From an uncultured Selenomonadales bacterium (GTDB taxonomy: Bacteria > Bacillota_C > Negativicutes > Selenomonadales > Selenomonadaceae): a stretch of DNA of 19,017 nt. Of the stretch, positions 1 through 7,618 are shown in pieces. Numbering within the stretch: position 1 is the first letter of the stretch; every line of letters starts with the position of its first letter. Location of the stretch: positions 1 through 19,017 of the forward strand of contig CAMYWI010000003.1 of assembly GCA_947302675.1 (NCBI GenBank), in the 5' to 3' direction. The translations under genes and the position numbers were made by a program. A model generated the notes under the pieces. It did not search any database. It saw only the letters and a program-made list of their open reading frames with translations, and had not been told where the DNA came from.

Positions 1-71
1 GTTCGCAACCCGCGCTGACTGCGTATCTACTCGTCATGAATAATCTTTATCGAAATGAGTTGAGCAAATGA
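1..71 (+). CDS. 3' end of an upstream glycosyltransferase-like gene (partial)
   Basis: An open frame enters from the left edge and ends at TGA 69-71, giving 22 visible residues that end in LVMNNLYRNELSK. This tail resembles the end of the next protein (LFVVMNFYRDKFLEVR), with the shared V-M-N-x-Y-R pattern, so the upstream gene is probably a paralogous family-2 glycosyltransferase. Its stop overlaps the ATG at 68 in an ATGA arrangement, which suggests translational coupling. The catalytic part lies outside the window, so the family call rests only on the tail similarity. Confidence 0.55.
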   Translation, partial: SQPALTAYLLVMNNLYRNELSK

Positions 72-1048
72 AAATTTCCGTGATTATCCCCGTCTTCAAC
101 GCCGAAAAATATCTGCGCGAGTGCCTCGAAAGTCTTTTGAACCAAACGTTCACGGACTTTGAAGTTATTCTTGTTGACGACTGCTCTACTGATAATTCAG
201 TTACGATTGCCGAGAGTTTTTTTGAGAAATTCGGCGGGCGTCTCAAAATTATTTACCTTCCGAAGAACACGGGAAACGCCTCCATTCCGCGCAACGAGGG
301 CTTGAGATTTTCACGCGGCGATTATATTTTTTTCATGGACAACGACGACTTGCTGATTAACACCGCGCTTGCGGAGCTTTATCGGCTCGCGGAAGATTTT
401 CAAGCGGACGCCGTTTACATGGAGCGCGGCTTTCTTTTGGACGGAGAAAATATCACGGCGGCGACTTGGAATAAAAATGTTGCGAAGATTGATAAGCCGA
501 CGCTCGAAACTCAAGAAATTTCTGCGCGGGTCGAAAATTTTTTGCGGACGGGTTACGGCTGGGCACCTTGGACAAAATTTTTGCGGCGTGATTTTTTGAT
601 TGCTAACAAAATTGACTTCCCGCACGTGAAAATTTCTGAAGACGTGCTTTGGACGTTCAAAGTCATTTGCCTTGCGAGGAATTTCTTGCGCGTGCCCAAT
701 CAGCTTTATGTTTATCGTTCAGTTGAAAATTCTTGGTCGCGCGTCAACCGCGAGCCTGCGGACGAAATTAAATTCTGGCTCGACCCGCTCATCAAAGGTT
801 TGGATTATCTGGATGAGTTTATGGACGAGTTGGATTTTTTTACTCAGAATCCGAATTATCGCTTTGAAGTTACGAATTTTTTTGTTAAAATGCAGGTTGC
901 AGGAATGCTCGGCGCGTTGAAGAATTTAAACCGCTACGAACTTTACGAAATTATTCACAGCGAGTTTGACGGCAAACACGCCGCGCTTATCGCAAATCTG
1001 TTTGTCGTCATGAACTTTTATCGCGATAAATTTTTGGAGGTGAGATAA
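68..1048 (+). CDS. Family 2 glycosyltransferase
   Basis: A 326-residue protein with a GT-A fold N-terminus. Residues 1-10 (MKISVIIPVF) form the first beta strand of GT2 enzymes, VDD at 36-38 is the nucleotide-binding aspartate region, and the MDNDD cluster at 90-94 is the DXD-like metal and nucleotide-sugar site. Enzymes of this family move a sugar from a nucleotide sugar to a growing glycan, often surface polysaccharide or LPS. The acceptor and sugar cannot be read from the sequence. The C-terminal half (about 200-326) is not recognisable as a named domain and has no membrane span, so the protein is probably cytoplasmic or peripheral. The start overlaps the upstream stop (ATGA). The stop TAA at 1046-1048 overlaps the next ATG, so it is co-translated with the Ter gene downstream. 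Confidence 0.88.
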   Translation: MKISVIIPVFNAEKYLRECLESLLNQTFTDFEVILVDDCSTDNSVTIAESFFEKFGGRLKIIYLPKNTGNASIPRNEGLRFSRGDYIFFMDNDDLLINTALAELYRLAEDFQADAVYMERGFLLDGENITAATWNKNVAKIDKPTLETQEISARVENFLRTGYGWAPWTKFLRRDFLIANKIDFPHVKISEDVLWTFKVICLARNFLRVPNQLYVYRSVENSWSRVNREPADEIKFWLDPLIKGLDYLDEFMDELDFFTQNPNYRFEVTNFFVKMQVAGMLGALKNLNRYELYEIIHSEFDGKHAALIANLFVVMNFYRDKFLEVR

Positions 1049-2274
1049 TGGAGCTAAGCAAGGGACAAAAAATCCCGCTCAACGAAAATTTCCTTAAAAT
1101 TAAGTTTGAACGCCCGAATTCTGCTCTTGAGATTGACACGGCGGCGTTCCTTACTCAAGCGAACGGAAAAGTTGCGGGCGACGATGATTTTGTTTTCTAC
1201 GACAATAAAAATCATGTTTCTGGCGGCGTAATTCACAACAACGACGATTCGATTGATATTTATCTTGAAAAAATTCCACGACACGTCGAGAAAATTTCCC
1301 TGACCGCCACGATTTATGACGCCGACAAGCGCGGGCAAAACTTCAGCATGATTCGCGGCGCAGCCTTGAAAATTCTCGGCTTGTACGACGAGATTGCTAC
1401 CTTCCCGCTCGAAAATTTCACCGTCGAGACCGCGATTGTGCTCGGCGAAGTTTATCGCTACAAAGGCAACTGGAAGTTCAACGCGACCGGCGCAGGTTTC
1501 AAGGGCGGGCTTGCCGCGCTCTGCAATGATTTTGGTATCGAAGTCAAAGATATTGCTCCGACTCCTCCTCCGCCGCCCGAACGTCCAAAAGTTAATACTC
1601 AACGCGAAAAATCTTCAACTCGCCGCGAAAAAATTAAAATCCCGCCGCCTCCAACTCGCGAAGAGCCGCCTCAACCTAAAAAAGTTGAACTGCGCAAGGG
1701 GCAGAAGGTCAATCTAACTAAAAAAGGCGCGACGCTCGGCGAAATTGTCATAAATCTTAACTGGAGCCAGCCGCAACAAAGCACGGGCTTTTTCAGCCGC
1801 TTTACCAATAGAGGAATTGATTTGGACTTGGCTTGCCTGTTTGAACTCAAGGACGGCACAATCGGCGCGGTTCAAGCTCTCGGAAACCATTTCGGCAGTC
1901 TGAATTATGCGCCCTACATTGCGCTTGACGGCGACGACAGGACGGGCGCGGTCGCGGCGGGCGAGACAATCCGCGTTAACGGCAAGTTCGCCGACAAGAT
2001 TCGTAGGATTTTGATTTACACGTTCATTTATTCAGGCGCGGCGAATTGGGAAGAGGCAAAAGGCGTCGTGACCGTGAATTGTCCCGGCAGTCCCGAACTT
2101 ATCGTGCGCATGGACGAATACGGCTCGCGCAAGCACACCTGCGCGATTGCCCTGCTTGAAAATGTCGGCGGGACGTTCAGCGTCGAAAAGGTCGTTGAGT
2201 TCTTCGACGACTCGGAGAAAATGGACGATGCCTTTGATTGGGGCTTGAGTTGGACGGTCGGCAGAAAGGATTAA
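1048..2274 (+). CDS. terA: TerA-like tellurium resistance/stress protein with TerD-type N-terminal domain
   Basis: A 408-residue protein with two domains. Residues 1-168 are TerD-like: KGQK near the start, DTAAF at 30-34, DDDFVFY at 45-51, TIYDAD at 88-93 and the GEVYRYKGNWKFNA stretch near 133-146. Residues 169-212 are a proline- and charge-rich linker. Residues 213-408 match the TerA C-terminal domain, with LDLACLFELKDG, APYIALDGDDRTG, IYTFIYSGAANW, CAIALLENV and a final FDWGLSWTVGRKD. Ter proteins form a cytoplasmic stress system linked to tellurite, colicin and phage resistance, and TerD domains are known to bind calcium; acidic clusters fitting that role are visible. The RBS GGAGG lies at 1036-1040, inside the glycosyltransferase gene, and the start overlaps its stop (TAATG). 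TerB, TerC and TerE are absent here, so a canonical tellurite operon is not shown. Confidence 0.8.
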   Translation: MELSKGQKIPLNENFLKIKFERPNSALEIDTAAFLTQANGKVAGDDDFVFYDNKNHVSGGVIHNNDDSIDIYLEKIPRHVEKISLTATIYDADKRGQNFSMIRGAALKILGLYDEIATFPLENFTVETAIVLGEVYRYKGNWKFNATGAGFKGGLAALCNDFGIEVKDIAPTPPPPPERPKVNTQREKSSTRREKIKIPPPPTREEPPQPKKVELRKGQKVNLTKKGATLGEIVINLNWSQPQQSTGFFSRFTNRGIDLDLACLFELKDGTIGAVQALGNHFGSLNYAPYIALDGDDRTGAVAAGETIRVNGKFADKIRRILIYTFIYSGAANWEEAKGVVTVNCPGSPELIVRMDEYGSRKHTCAIALLENVGGTFSVEKVVEFFDDSEKMDDAFDWGLSWTVGRKD

Positions 2275-2305
2275 TGCGTAATGCGTAATTCGCAATGCGT
2301 GATGA
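2275..2305. repeat. Short imperfect ATGCGTAAT repeats with an inverted repeat
   Basis: The spacer after the TerA-like stop holds short direct repeats of a TAATGCG-type unit and contains the inverted repeat TGCG-TAATT-CGCA. It is not coding and lacks a T-run, so it is not a typical terminator. Such AATGCG/AATTCG runs look like small intergenic repeats, but copies elsewhere in the genome cannot be checked from this window. Confidence 0.4.
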
Positions 2306-2332
2306 TAAAATTTTTTTGGGGAGGAATTTTTG

Positions 2333-2911
2333 ATGGCAATCAGTTTGCAAAAGGGTCAGAAAGTTGACTTGACGAAGGGCAACCCCAGCTTGAAGAAAAT
2401 TTTAATCGGGCTTGGCTGGGATACCAACAAGTACGACGGCGGCTTTGATTTCGACCTCGACGCGGCGGCGTTCCTGCTCGGTGCCAACGGCAAAGTCAAC
2501 AGCGACGACGATTTTGTTTTCTACAACAACCTCAAGCACAAGAGCGGCTCGGTTGAGCACTTGGGCGACAACTTGACTGGCGCGGGCGAAGGCGACGACG
2601 AGGAAATTAAAGTTGACCTCAGCAAAGTTCCCGCGAATGTCGAGAAGATTGACTTCACGGTCACGATTTACGACGCCGACGCTCGCAAGCAGAAGTTCGG
2701 GCAGGTCGAGAACGCCTATATCCGCGTGGTCGACGACGAGACCGGCAAGGAACTCATTCGCTACGATTTGGGTGAGGACTTTTCTGTTGAGACGGCTGTT
2801 GTCGTCGGCGAGATTTATCGCAACAAGGGCGAGTGGAAGTTCAACGCAATCGGTTCCGGTTGGAGCGGCGGCTTGGCGGCTCTCGGCAGAAATTACGGCG
2901 TCAACGTGTAA
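2333..2911 (+). CDS. terD: TerD-family calcium-binding stress protein
   Basis: A 192-residue single TerD domain, the usual family length. Visible hallmarks are [15 protein letters not shown] at the start, GLGWDTN near 26-32, the acidic [10 protein letters not shown] at 38-47, DDDFVFYNN at 58-66, a GDN...GDDEE acidic loop at 78-91, VTIYDAD, and GEIYR...[14 protein letters not shown] near the C-terminus. The acidic loops match the known calcium sites of the family. The protein should be soluble and cytoplasmic. The ATG at 2333 was chosen over the in-frame TTG at 2330 because GGGGAGGA at 2318-2325 is well spaced from it and the product then begins like other TerD proteins. It follows the TerA-like gene by 58 bases and is closed by a terminator, so the two probably share a transcript. 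Confidence 0.93.
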   Translation: MAISLQKGQKVDLTKGNPSLKKILIGLGWDTNKYDGGFDFDLDAAAFLLGANGKVNSDDDFVFYNNLKHKSGSVEHLGDNLTGAGEGDDEEIKVDLSKVPANVEKIDFTVTIYDADARKQKFGQVENAYIRVVDDETGKELIRYDLGEDFSVETAVVVGEIYRNKGEWKFNAIGSGWSGGLAALGRNYGVNV

Positions 2912-2934
2912 TCAATCATCACTTTTTATCTTTA

Positions 2935-2959
2935 CCCCTCACGCGAGGGGATTTTTTTT
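2935..2959 (+). terminator. Rho-independent terminator after terD
   Basis: A perfect 6-bp stem CCCCTC/GAGGGG with the 4-base loop ACGC is followed by A and eight T residues. It lies 24 bases after the terD stop and ends the glycosyltransferase-ter unit. Confidence 0.93.
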
Positions 2960-3045
2960 ACCCGTTTTACAAAATTCGTTATTCTGAATTTCGTAAAATG
3001 AATCTCCAAACGGGCAAAATTTTTGAGTTTGAGCCGTCAAAACCG

Positions 3046-3073
3046 TTTCAAAGCAAAATTTTTGTGTTAAAAT
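3046..3073 (+). promoter_or_regulatory. Candidate sigma-A-type promoter for the lpxB unit
   Basis: TTTCAA (3046-3051) and TAAAAT (3068-3073) are separated by 16 bases, in the AT-rich spacer between the terD terminator and lpxB. A promoter is needed here because of the strong upstream terminator. The -35 match is weak, so the exact boxes are uncertain. Confidence 0.4.
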
Positions 3074-3096
3074 CAGTTTGAAAGGAGATTTTGACT

Positions 3097-4200
3097 TTGA
3101 AAATATTTTTTTCGGCCGGCGAGGCTTCAGGAGACGTTCACGGCGCGTCTTTGGCTCGCGAAATTAAAAAAATCGCTCCCTCAACCGAACTTTTGGGTTT
3201 CGGAGGAAATTTAATGGCGGCGGCGGGCGTCAAACTCGTGCGAAACTACAAAGACTATAACGTTATGGGCGTCGTCGAGGTTTTGATGAACATTCGCCGC
3301 ATTTTTAAGCTTTTAAATGACTTAACAGAAATAATTCGAGAAGAAAAGCCCGATTTGCTCGTTCTGATTGATTATCCTGACTTCAACTGGCGATTGGCAA
3401 GGAGTGTTAAAAAATTCAGCGTAAAAATTCTGTCGTACGTGCCGCCTTCAGCTTGGGCGTGGCGAAAAGGTCGAGCCAAAGACTGCGCGGCGGTTGCGGA
3501 CGTGTTTATCGCGATTTTTCCATTTGAGTTGCCGGTTTACGAGGCGGCGGGCGCGAAAATATTTTTTTTAGGCAATCCATTGGTCGATACGGTTAAAACT
3601 TCAATGTCAAAGGTCGAGGCACGAAAATTTTTCAACGTCAAAGAGTCGGAGAAAGTAATTTTGCTAATGCCAGGCTCTCGAAAGCAAGAAATCAAATTGC
3701 TATTGCCGGAAATGCTCGCCGCGACGAAACTTTTACAGCCCGCGAAATTCTTCCTGCCCGTCGCCGACAACGTAGAAAATTTGATAGAAATAGGCGACTG
3801 CGATATAAAACTGGTAAAATCTGTGCGAAGATACGATTTAATGAGCATTGCGGACGCGGCAATCGCGACTTCGGGGACGGTCGTCCTTGAGGCGGCACTT
3901 TTAAACCTGCCGTGCGTCGTTTTATACAAAATGTCTCCTATAAACTTTTTTATCGCAAAACTTTTTGTCGACATAAAATTTTTCAGCCTGCCGAACATTT
4001 TAGCGAACGAAAAAATTCTGCCAGAACTCCTTCAAAGTGACGTGACGCACGAAAATATCTCCGCAGAAGTCCTAAAAATCCTTGACACCCGCGCAGATTA
4101 TGTTAAAAAATTACAATCGGCTTGCCAAAAACTCGGCAAACCGGGCGCGGCGGCTCGCGTCGCTCAAAAAATTTTAGAAACGGCAGGTGACAAAGTTTGA
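3097..4200 (+). CDS. lpxB: Lipid-A-disaccharide synthase
   Basis: LpxB (glycosyltransferase family 19) joins UDP-2,3-diacylglucosamine to lipid X to form the tetra-acylated disaccharide of lipid A, at the inner face of the cytoplasmic membrane. The N-terminus carries the family signature MKIFFSAGEASGDVHG. Further family segments are VLIDYPDFNWRLA, PPSAWAWRKGRAK, GNPLVD, LMPGSRKQEI and ATSGTVVLEAALLNLPCVVLYK. The length, 367 residues, is close to the usual 370-390. The TTG at 3097 is preferred to the TTG at 3091 because AAAGGAG (3081-3087) is 9 bases from it but only 3 from the earlier one. It shows that the cell makes LPS. No other lpx gene is in the window; two small genes and an MsbA-like exporter follow. 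Confidence 0.95.
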   Translation: MKIFFSAGEASGDVHGASLAREIKKIAPSTELLGFGGNLMAAAGVKLVRNYKDYNVMGVVEVLMNIRRIFKLLNDLTEIIREEKPDLLVLIDYPDFNWRLARSVKKFSVKILSYVPPSAWAWRKGRAKDCAAVADVFIAIFPFELPVYEAAGAKIFFLGNPLVDTVKTSMSKVEARKFFNVKESEKVILLMPGSRKQEIKLLLPEMLAATKLLQPAKFFLPVADNVENLIEIGDCDIKLVKSVRRYDLMSIADAAIATSGTVVLEAALLNLPCVVLYKMSPINFFIAKLFVDIKFFSLPNILANEKILPELLQSDVTHENISAEVLKILDTRADYVKKLQSACQKLGKPGAAARVAQKILETAGDKV

Positions 4201-4232
4201 AATTTGATTTACAATCATTCGCGTAAGATGCT

Positions 4233-4469
4233 TTGAAAAATCAGACGTCTAATCAACTTCGCAAGGGCATTCGTTCCTTGAAAAAGAAAATTGCTCTTCA
4301 TCAAAACAAAATTGAAAATCCTGCTAAGTATTGCGATGATTGGAATTTAAAAGATGAGCGCGGTCAAAACGGCTTGATAAGGCATTGGCAAAAAGAAATT
4401 ACAGATTCGGAAGAATCAATTCGTAATCGTATCGAAGAGCTTAAAGAAAGGGGAGAAAATTATGAGTAA
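4233..4469 (+). CDS. Small charged helical protein of unknown function
   Basis: A 78-residue protein rich in Lys, Glu and Gln, predicted by eye to be mostly helical and possibly coiled-coil (SLKKKIALHQNKI and KEITDSEESIRNRIEEL). A central block with YCDDWN, GLIRHW and a conserved-looking Cys and Trp could be a compact fold. No signal peptide or membrane span is seen. The TTG start has no good RBS and may not be the true start; a later in-frame start is possible. It lies 32 bases after lpxB and overlaps the next gene by 8 bases. Its composition is visibly more AT-rich than lpxB or the exporter. I do not recognise a family. Confidence 0.6.
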   Translation: MKNQTSNQLRKGIRSLKKKIALHQNKIENPAKYCDDWNLKDERGQNGLIRHWQKEITDSEESIRNRIEELKERGENYE

Positions 4470-4695
4470 AAAGCTAAGTGCCGCCGAAATGAGATATGTA
4501 ATTTATCGTGTAGTCAAGAATGGCTATGAATCTATTTCCGAAGCGAAAAATGATCCCTGCGAATTTAATGACGGAAGAAAAATGGCTTATTACGAAGTTT
4601 TGGATACGATTTATAATCAGCTTGGCATTTACGAGCAAGATACTAAAAATTTCGGCTATACTGAGAACTGGGATAAGCCTTTTTTTGCTAAATGA
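4462..4695 (+). CDS. Small protein of unknown function
   Basis: A 77-residue soluble protein beginning MSKKLSAAEMRYVIYR and ending with an aromatic-rich tail (FGYTENWDKPFF). It has many Tyr and acidic residues and no membrane span or signal peptide. A good RBS (AAAGGGGAG, 4447-4455) lies inside the preceding gene. The start overlaps that gene by 8 bases, and the stop TGA overlaps the exporter ATG (ATGA). The overlaps suggest it is a real, translated, coupled gene. Like its neighbour it is AT-rich compared with the flanking lipid A genes. I do not recognise a family; a helper for the exporter or a recently inserted pair are both possible. Confidence 0.65.
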   Translation: MSKKLSAAEMRYVIYRVVKNGYESISEAKNDPCEFNDGRKMAYYEVLDTIYNQLGIYEQDTKNFGYTENWDKPFFAK

Positions 4696-6416
4696 GAAAC
4701 TATAAACGACTTTTAATCTACATAAAGCCCTATTTAGGACGATTTGGGCTTGCAATTATCTGCATAATCATTGCGTCGGGCGCGAATTTGTATCTTCCGT
4801 GGATAATTAAAGACATGATTGACAAAGTACTCGCCGAAAAAGATATGGCAATGCTGAACATAATTTCGGTCAGTATCGTGGTCGTCTTCGCGATTCGCGG
4901 CTTTTTTTACTATTGGCAATCGTATTTGGTGTCGTATATCGGTCAAAGAGTGGTTGTCGACGTGCGCGAAGTGATGTTTAGGAAATTTCAGCGAATGCCA
5001 ATGGCTTATTTCGACAAACACCAAACCGGCGAGACAATGAGCTATTTAACAAACGATGTCGGCGCAATTCAATCGGCATTGGTCGATAATTTAATCGAAA
5101 TGTTCACGGAAAGTTCGGTTTTGGTCGGCTCAATCGCGATGATGTTGTATTTGGATTGGAAATTAACGCTCTTGACGCTGATAACCGTCCCGCTCGTCGG
5201 CTCGGCAATGCGAATTTTCGGCAAAAAAATAAAATCGTCAAGCCGCGTAATTCAAGAGAAATTGGCGGATATAACGTCGCTTTTGCAGGAAAGTATCTCG
5301 TCAATTCGAGTTGTAAAGTCATTTGTACGAGAGAATTACGAGATAGACCGTTTCCGCGTGGAAAATGAGCTGAATTTCAAGGCGACAATGAAAAACGTCC
5401 AGCAAACGAGCCTTTTAACGCCGACGGTTGAATTTTTAGCGGCGGTTGCGGTAACTTTAATCGTTTGGTTCGGCGGATATGAAGTCGTCAACGGAATCAT
5501 GTCGGCAGGCGCGTTGGTCGCGTTTTTAACGTATGCGGTCAATCTCGCCAACCCCGTCAAAAGATTGTCGCGCATTTACGGAAAGTTGCAAAAGGCAATG
5601 GCGGCAATCGACAGGATTTTTGGCGTGTTGGATTTAAAAGAGACCGTCAACGACAAACCAAATGCTATTGAACTTCCGCAAGTCAAAGGCAATGTCAGCG
5701 TCGAAAATGTGACTTTCAGCTACGACGGAACCCATAACGCACTGGAAAACGTGAGCTTTGAAGTTAAATCGGGGCAAATGATAGCGTTCGTGGGACCGAG
5801 CGGCGCGGGCAAGTCGACCATTGCGAATTTAATTCCGCGCTTTTACGACGTGACGAGCGGCGCGATTAAAATTGACGGCTTCGATATTCGCGACGTAAAA
5901 GTTGATTCACTGCGCGAGCAAATCGGCATTGTGCCGCAAGAGACGTTGCTATTTTCTACAACGGTTATGGAAAATATCAGATACGGGCGGCTTGACGCGA
6001 CGGACGACGAAGTTATCGCGGCGGCAAAAGCTGCCAATGCCGATAAATTTATTCGCGACCTGCCGGAAGGCTATCAAACTAAAATTGGCGAGCGCGGACT
6101 GAATTTGAGCGGCGGACAACGTCAACGCATGGCTATTGCGCGAGCAATGCTGAAAAATCCGCAGATTCTGATTCTAGACGAGGCAACTTCAGCTTTAGAT
6201 ACCGAGAGCGAAAAAATTGTTCAATCCGCGCTTGATGAGCTGATGAAAGGGCGCACAAGCTTTGTAATAGCGCACAGATTGAGCACGATTTTTGCGGCTG
6301 ATAAAATTTTCGTCATTGACAAGGGCAAAATTTGCGAATCAGGCACGCACAAGGAGCTTTTGGAGCTAGGCGGCGTCTACAGCAACCTTTATAACATTCA
6401 ATTCAGCAATCTTTAA
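4692..6416 (+). CDS. msbA: MsbA-like ABC exporter (lipid A/lipid flippase type)
   Basis: A 574-residue half-transporter with the six-helix exporter membrane domain (about 1-320) fused to an ABC ATPase domain (about 330-574). It shows Walker A GPSGAGKST at 368-376, a Q-loop near VPQET, the signature LSGGQ at 472-476, Walker B ILILDEAT with D496, and the switch histidine in IAHRLST. As a homodimer it would flip a lipid-linked substrate from the inner to the outer leaflet of the cytoplasmic membrane using ATP. The MsbA assignment comes from the lpxB context, the length and the sequence type; MsbA and multidrug exporters are hard to tell apart by eye. The ATG overlaps the upstream stop and has no strong RBS, so it probably relies on translational coupling. 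Confidence 0.85.
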   Translation: MRNYKRLLIYIKPYLGRFGLAIICIIIASGANLYLPWIIKDMIDKVLAEKDMAMLNIISVSIVVVFAIRGFFYYWQSYLVSYIGQRVVVDVREVMFRKFQRMPMAYFDKHQTGETMSYLTNDVGAIQSALVDNLIEMFTESSVLVGSIAMMLYLDWKLTLLTLITVPLVGSAMRIFGKKIKSSSRVIQEKLADITSLLQESISSIRVVKSFVRENYEIDRFRVENELNFKATMKNVQQTSLLTPTVEFLAAVAVTLIVWFGGYEVVNGIMSAGALVAFLTYAVNLANPVKRLSRIYGKLQKAMAAIDRIFGVLDLKETVNDKPNAIELPQVKGNVSVENVTFSYDGTHNALENVSFEVKSGQMIAFVGPSGAGKSTIANLIPRFYDVTSGAIKIDGFDIRDVKVDSLREQIGIVPQETLLFSTTVMENIRYGRLDATDDEVIAAAKAANADKFIRDLPEGYQTKIGERGLNLSGGQRQRMAIARAMLKNPQILILDEATSALDTESEKIVQSALDELMKGRTSFVIAHRLSTIFAADKIFVIDKGKICESGTHKELLELGGVYSNLYNIQFSNL

Positions 6417-6426
6417 TCAAAATCCA

Positions 6427-6454
6427 ATGACAAAATAATTTTGCGTGGTATAAT
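6427..6454 (+). promoter_or_regulatory. Sigma-A-type promoter of the secreted repeat protein
   Basis: ATGACA (6427-6432, one mismatch to TTGACA) and a perfect TATAAT (6449-6454) are separated by 16 bases. The RBS and ATG lie 13 to 27 bases downstream. This gives the repeat-protein gene its own start, separate from the exporter, although no terminator lies between them. Confidence 0.7.
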
Positions 6455-6480
6455 CGGGAAAAATTTAAGGAGTGATTGTT

Positions 6481-6876
6481 ATGAAGAAACTTTTAACAGG
6501 GCTTTTAATCGGCGCGTTCGTGTTCGGCTTGGGCGCGGCGGATATTCAACCCGTCAGCGCGTCCTCGTCCAAAGACTACAAAGAAACTAAGCAGAAAATC
6601 GACAAGGCTAAGGAAAAAGTCGACAAGACGCAGGATAAGTTCGATAAAGACGGTAAAAATCCGCCCGAACCGCCTAAAGACTCCAACGGCAACCCGATGC
6701 CGCCGCCTGACAAAGATAAAGACGGTAAAAATCCGCCTGAACCGCCCAAAGATTCAAACGGCAACCCAATGGCTCCGCCTGACAGAAATAACGGCGATAA
6801 CTCCGACCGCCCCGAACCGCCCAAAGATTCTAACGGAAACCCAATGGCTCCGCCCGACAGAAATAATAATAAATAA
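6481..6876 (+). CDS. Secreted proline-rich tandem-repeat protein, function unknown
   Basis: A 131-residue protein with a typical signal peptide: MKK, a hydrophobic stretch to about residue 20, and likely cleavage after VSA near residue 27. A Lys/Asp/Gln-rich, probably helical segment follows (about 31-56). Three repeats of a Pro-Glu-Pro-Pro-Lys-Asp-Ser-Asn-Gly-Asn-Pro-Met type unit occupy about 57-80, 81-104 and 109-128. The repeats are hydrophilic and likely disordered. No cell-wall anchor, lipobox or membrane anchor is seen, so it should be periplasmic or released. The ATG at 6481 is preferred to the GTG at 6472 because the RBS AAGGAG (6467-6472) overlaps that GTG. It is monocistronic, with its own promoter and a terminator. 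The family is not recognised. Confidence 0.8.
   Translation: MKKLLTGLLIGAFVFGLGAADIQPVSASSSKDYKETKQKIDKAKEKVDKTQDKFDKDGKNPPEPPKDSNGNPMPPPDKDKDGKNPPEPPKDSNGNPMAPPDRNNGDNSDRPEPPKDSNGNPMAPPDRNNNK
6649..6864 (+). repeat. Three tandem copies of a roughly 72-base coding repeat
   Basis: Two full 72-base units (6649-6720 and 6721-6792) and a shortened third (about 6805-6864) encode near-identical peptides. Third-base differences between copies (CCC/CCT, GAC/GAT, TCC/TCA/TCT) show that the DNA has drifted while the peptide stayed the same, which suggests selection on the protein repeat. Confidence 0.85.
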
Positions 6877-6891
6877 ACTCTGCACGGCAAT

Positions 6892-6929
6892 AAAAAACCC
6901 CTCGATTTTTAGTCGGGGGGAATTTTTTT
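6892..6929. terminator. Bidirectional Rho-independent terminator
   Basis: A run of six A, the stem CCCCTCGA / TCGGGGGG (one wobble pair) with loop TTTTTAG, then AA and seven T. The A-run on one side and T-run on the other let it serve both the plus-strand repeat gene and the minus-strand phosphatase gene, whose stop lies inside it. Confidence 0.88.
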
Positions 6930-7605
6930 AATCACTTTGCCAAATCTTGTCGCTCAAAATGTCAATGCAGGAAATTTTCCCGTGCGTCATGAAAGAGCCG
7001 GTGTCCATTAGCGTAATTTTATTCGGAAGACGAATCGGATAATACCAATCGCGCTTGATAAACGGCGTCGGCGTGTGCCCGCAAATTACGTGCGCCGCGC
7101 CGCGATAGCCATTGTAAAATTTCTCGCGAATCCAGAGCAAATCCTCTTCCTCTTGTTTTTCAAGCGGCTTGCCAGGATTTAAGCCCGCGTGAACGAAAAT
7201 ATATTCCTCGCCGCCAACCGTCATTTGATGATAATACGGTCGGTCGCTGATAAATTTCAGTGCGCGTTCAAAAGCCGTCGAATCTTTCTCGCGCCAAGCC
7301 TCGAACTCCGCCTTAGTCTTGTTTCCGCCGTTCGGGAGCCAAATGTAACCCTCCGTGCCGCCAAACGCGTAATAATACCACATCATCTGCTCGTGATTGC
7401 CGCGCAGGGCGATAACGTTCGGCTTTTCGCTCATTTCCATTGCCCAACGAAAGCAACGCATGTTTTCTTCGCCGCGATCTATGTAGTCGCCCAAAAGAAT
7501 CAGAAAATCTTGCCGCTCGTCAAAATTTATCTTGTGGAAGAGCGACAACAGCCGCGTAAATTTCCCGTGCATGTCTCCGATTGCCAAAATCCGCCGATAA
7601 TTCAT
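6928..7605 (-). CDS. PPP-type metallophosphoesterase (Ser/Thr phosphatase / ApaH-like)
   Basis: A 225-residue calcineurin-like phosphoesterase with all PPP motifs in order: GDMHG at 10-14, GDYIDRG at 39-45, RGNHE at 68-72, HAG at 139-141 and CGHTPT at 175-180. These supply the Asp, His and Asn ligands of a two-metal centre. Bacterial members either dephosphorylate proteins (PrpA/PrpB type) or split diadenosine polyphosphates (ApaH type). Length and motifs fit the small protein-phosphatase type better, but the substrate is not shown. It is cytoplasmic, with no signal peptide. GGAGG lies 6 bases before the ATG. It starts 13 bases after the HepT-like gene and is probably co-transcribed with it. 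Confidence 0.9.
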   Translation of the reverse strand: MNYRRILAIGDMHGKFTRLLSLFHKINFDERQDFLILLGDYIDRGEENMRCFRWAMEMSEKPNVIALRGNHEQMMWYYYAFGGTEGYIWLPNGGNKTKAEFEAWREKDSTAFERALKFISDRPYYHQMTVGGEEYIFVHAGLNPGKPLEKQEEEDLLWIREKFYNGYRGAAHVICGHTPTPFIKRDWYYPIRLPNKITLMDTGSFMTHGKISCIDILSDKIWQSD

Positions 7606-7618
7606 GTCGCGCCTCCGC

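Noticed and set aside
1054..1602. A 182-codon minus-strand open frame inside the TerA-like gene
   Set aside because: It is antisense to a clear TerD-type domain, and its composition is typical of a shadow frame.
6649..6864. CRISPR-like direct repeats
   Set aside because: The repeats are head-to-tail, coding and in frame, with no unique spacers of constant length; they are protein repeats.
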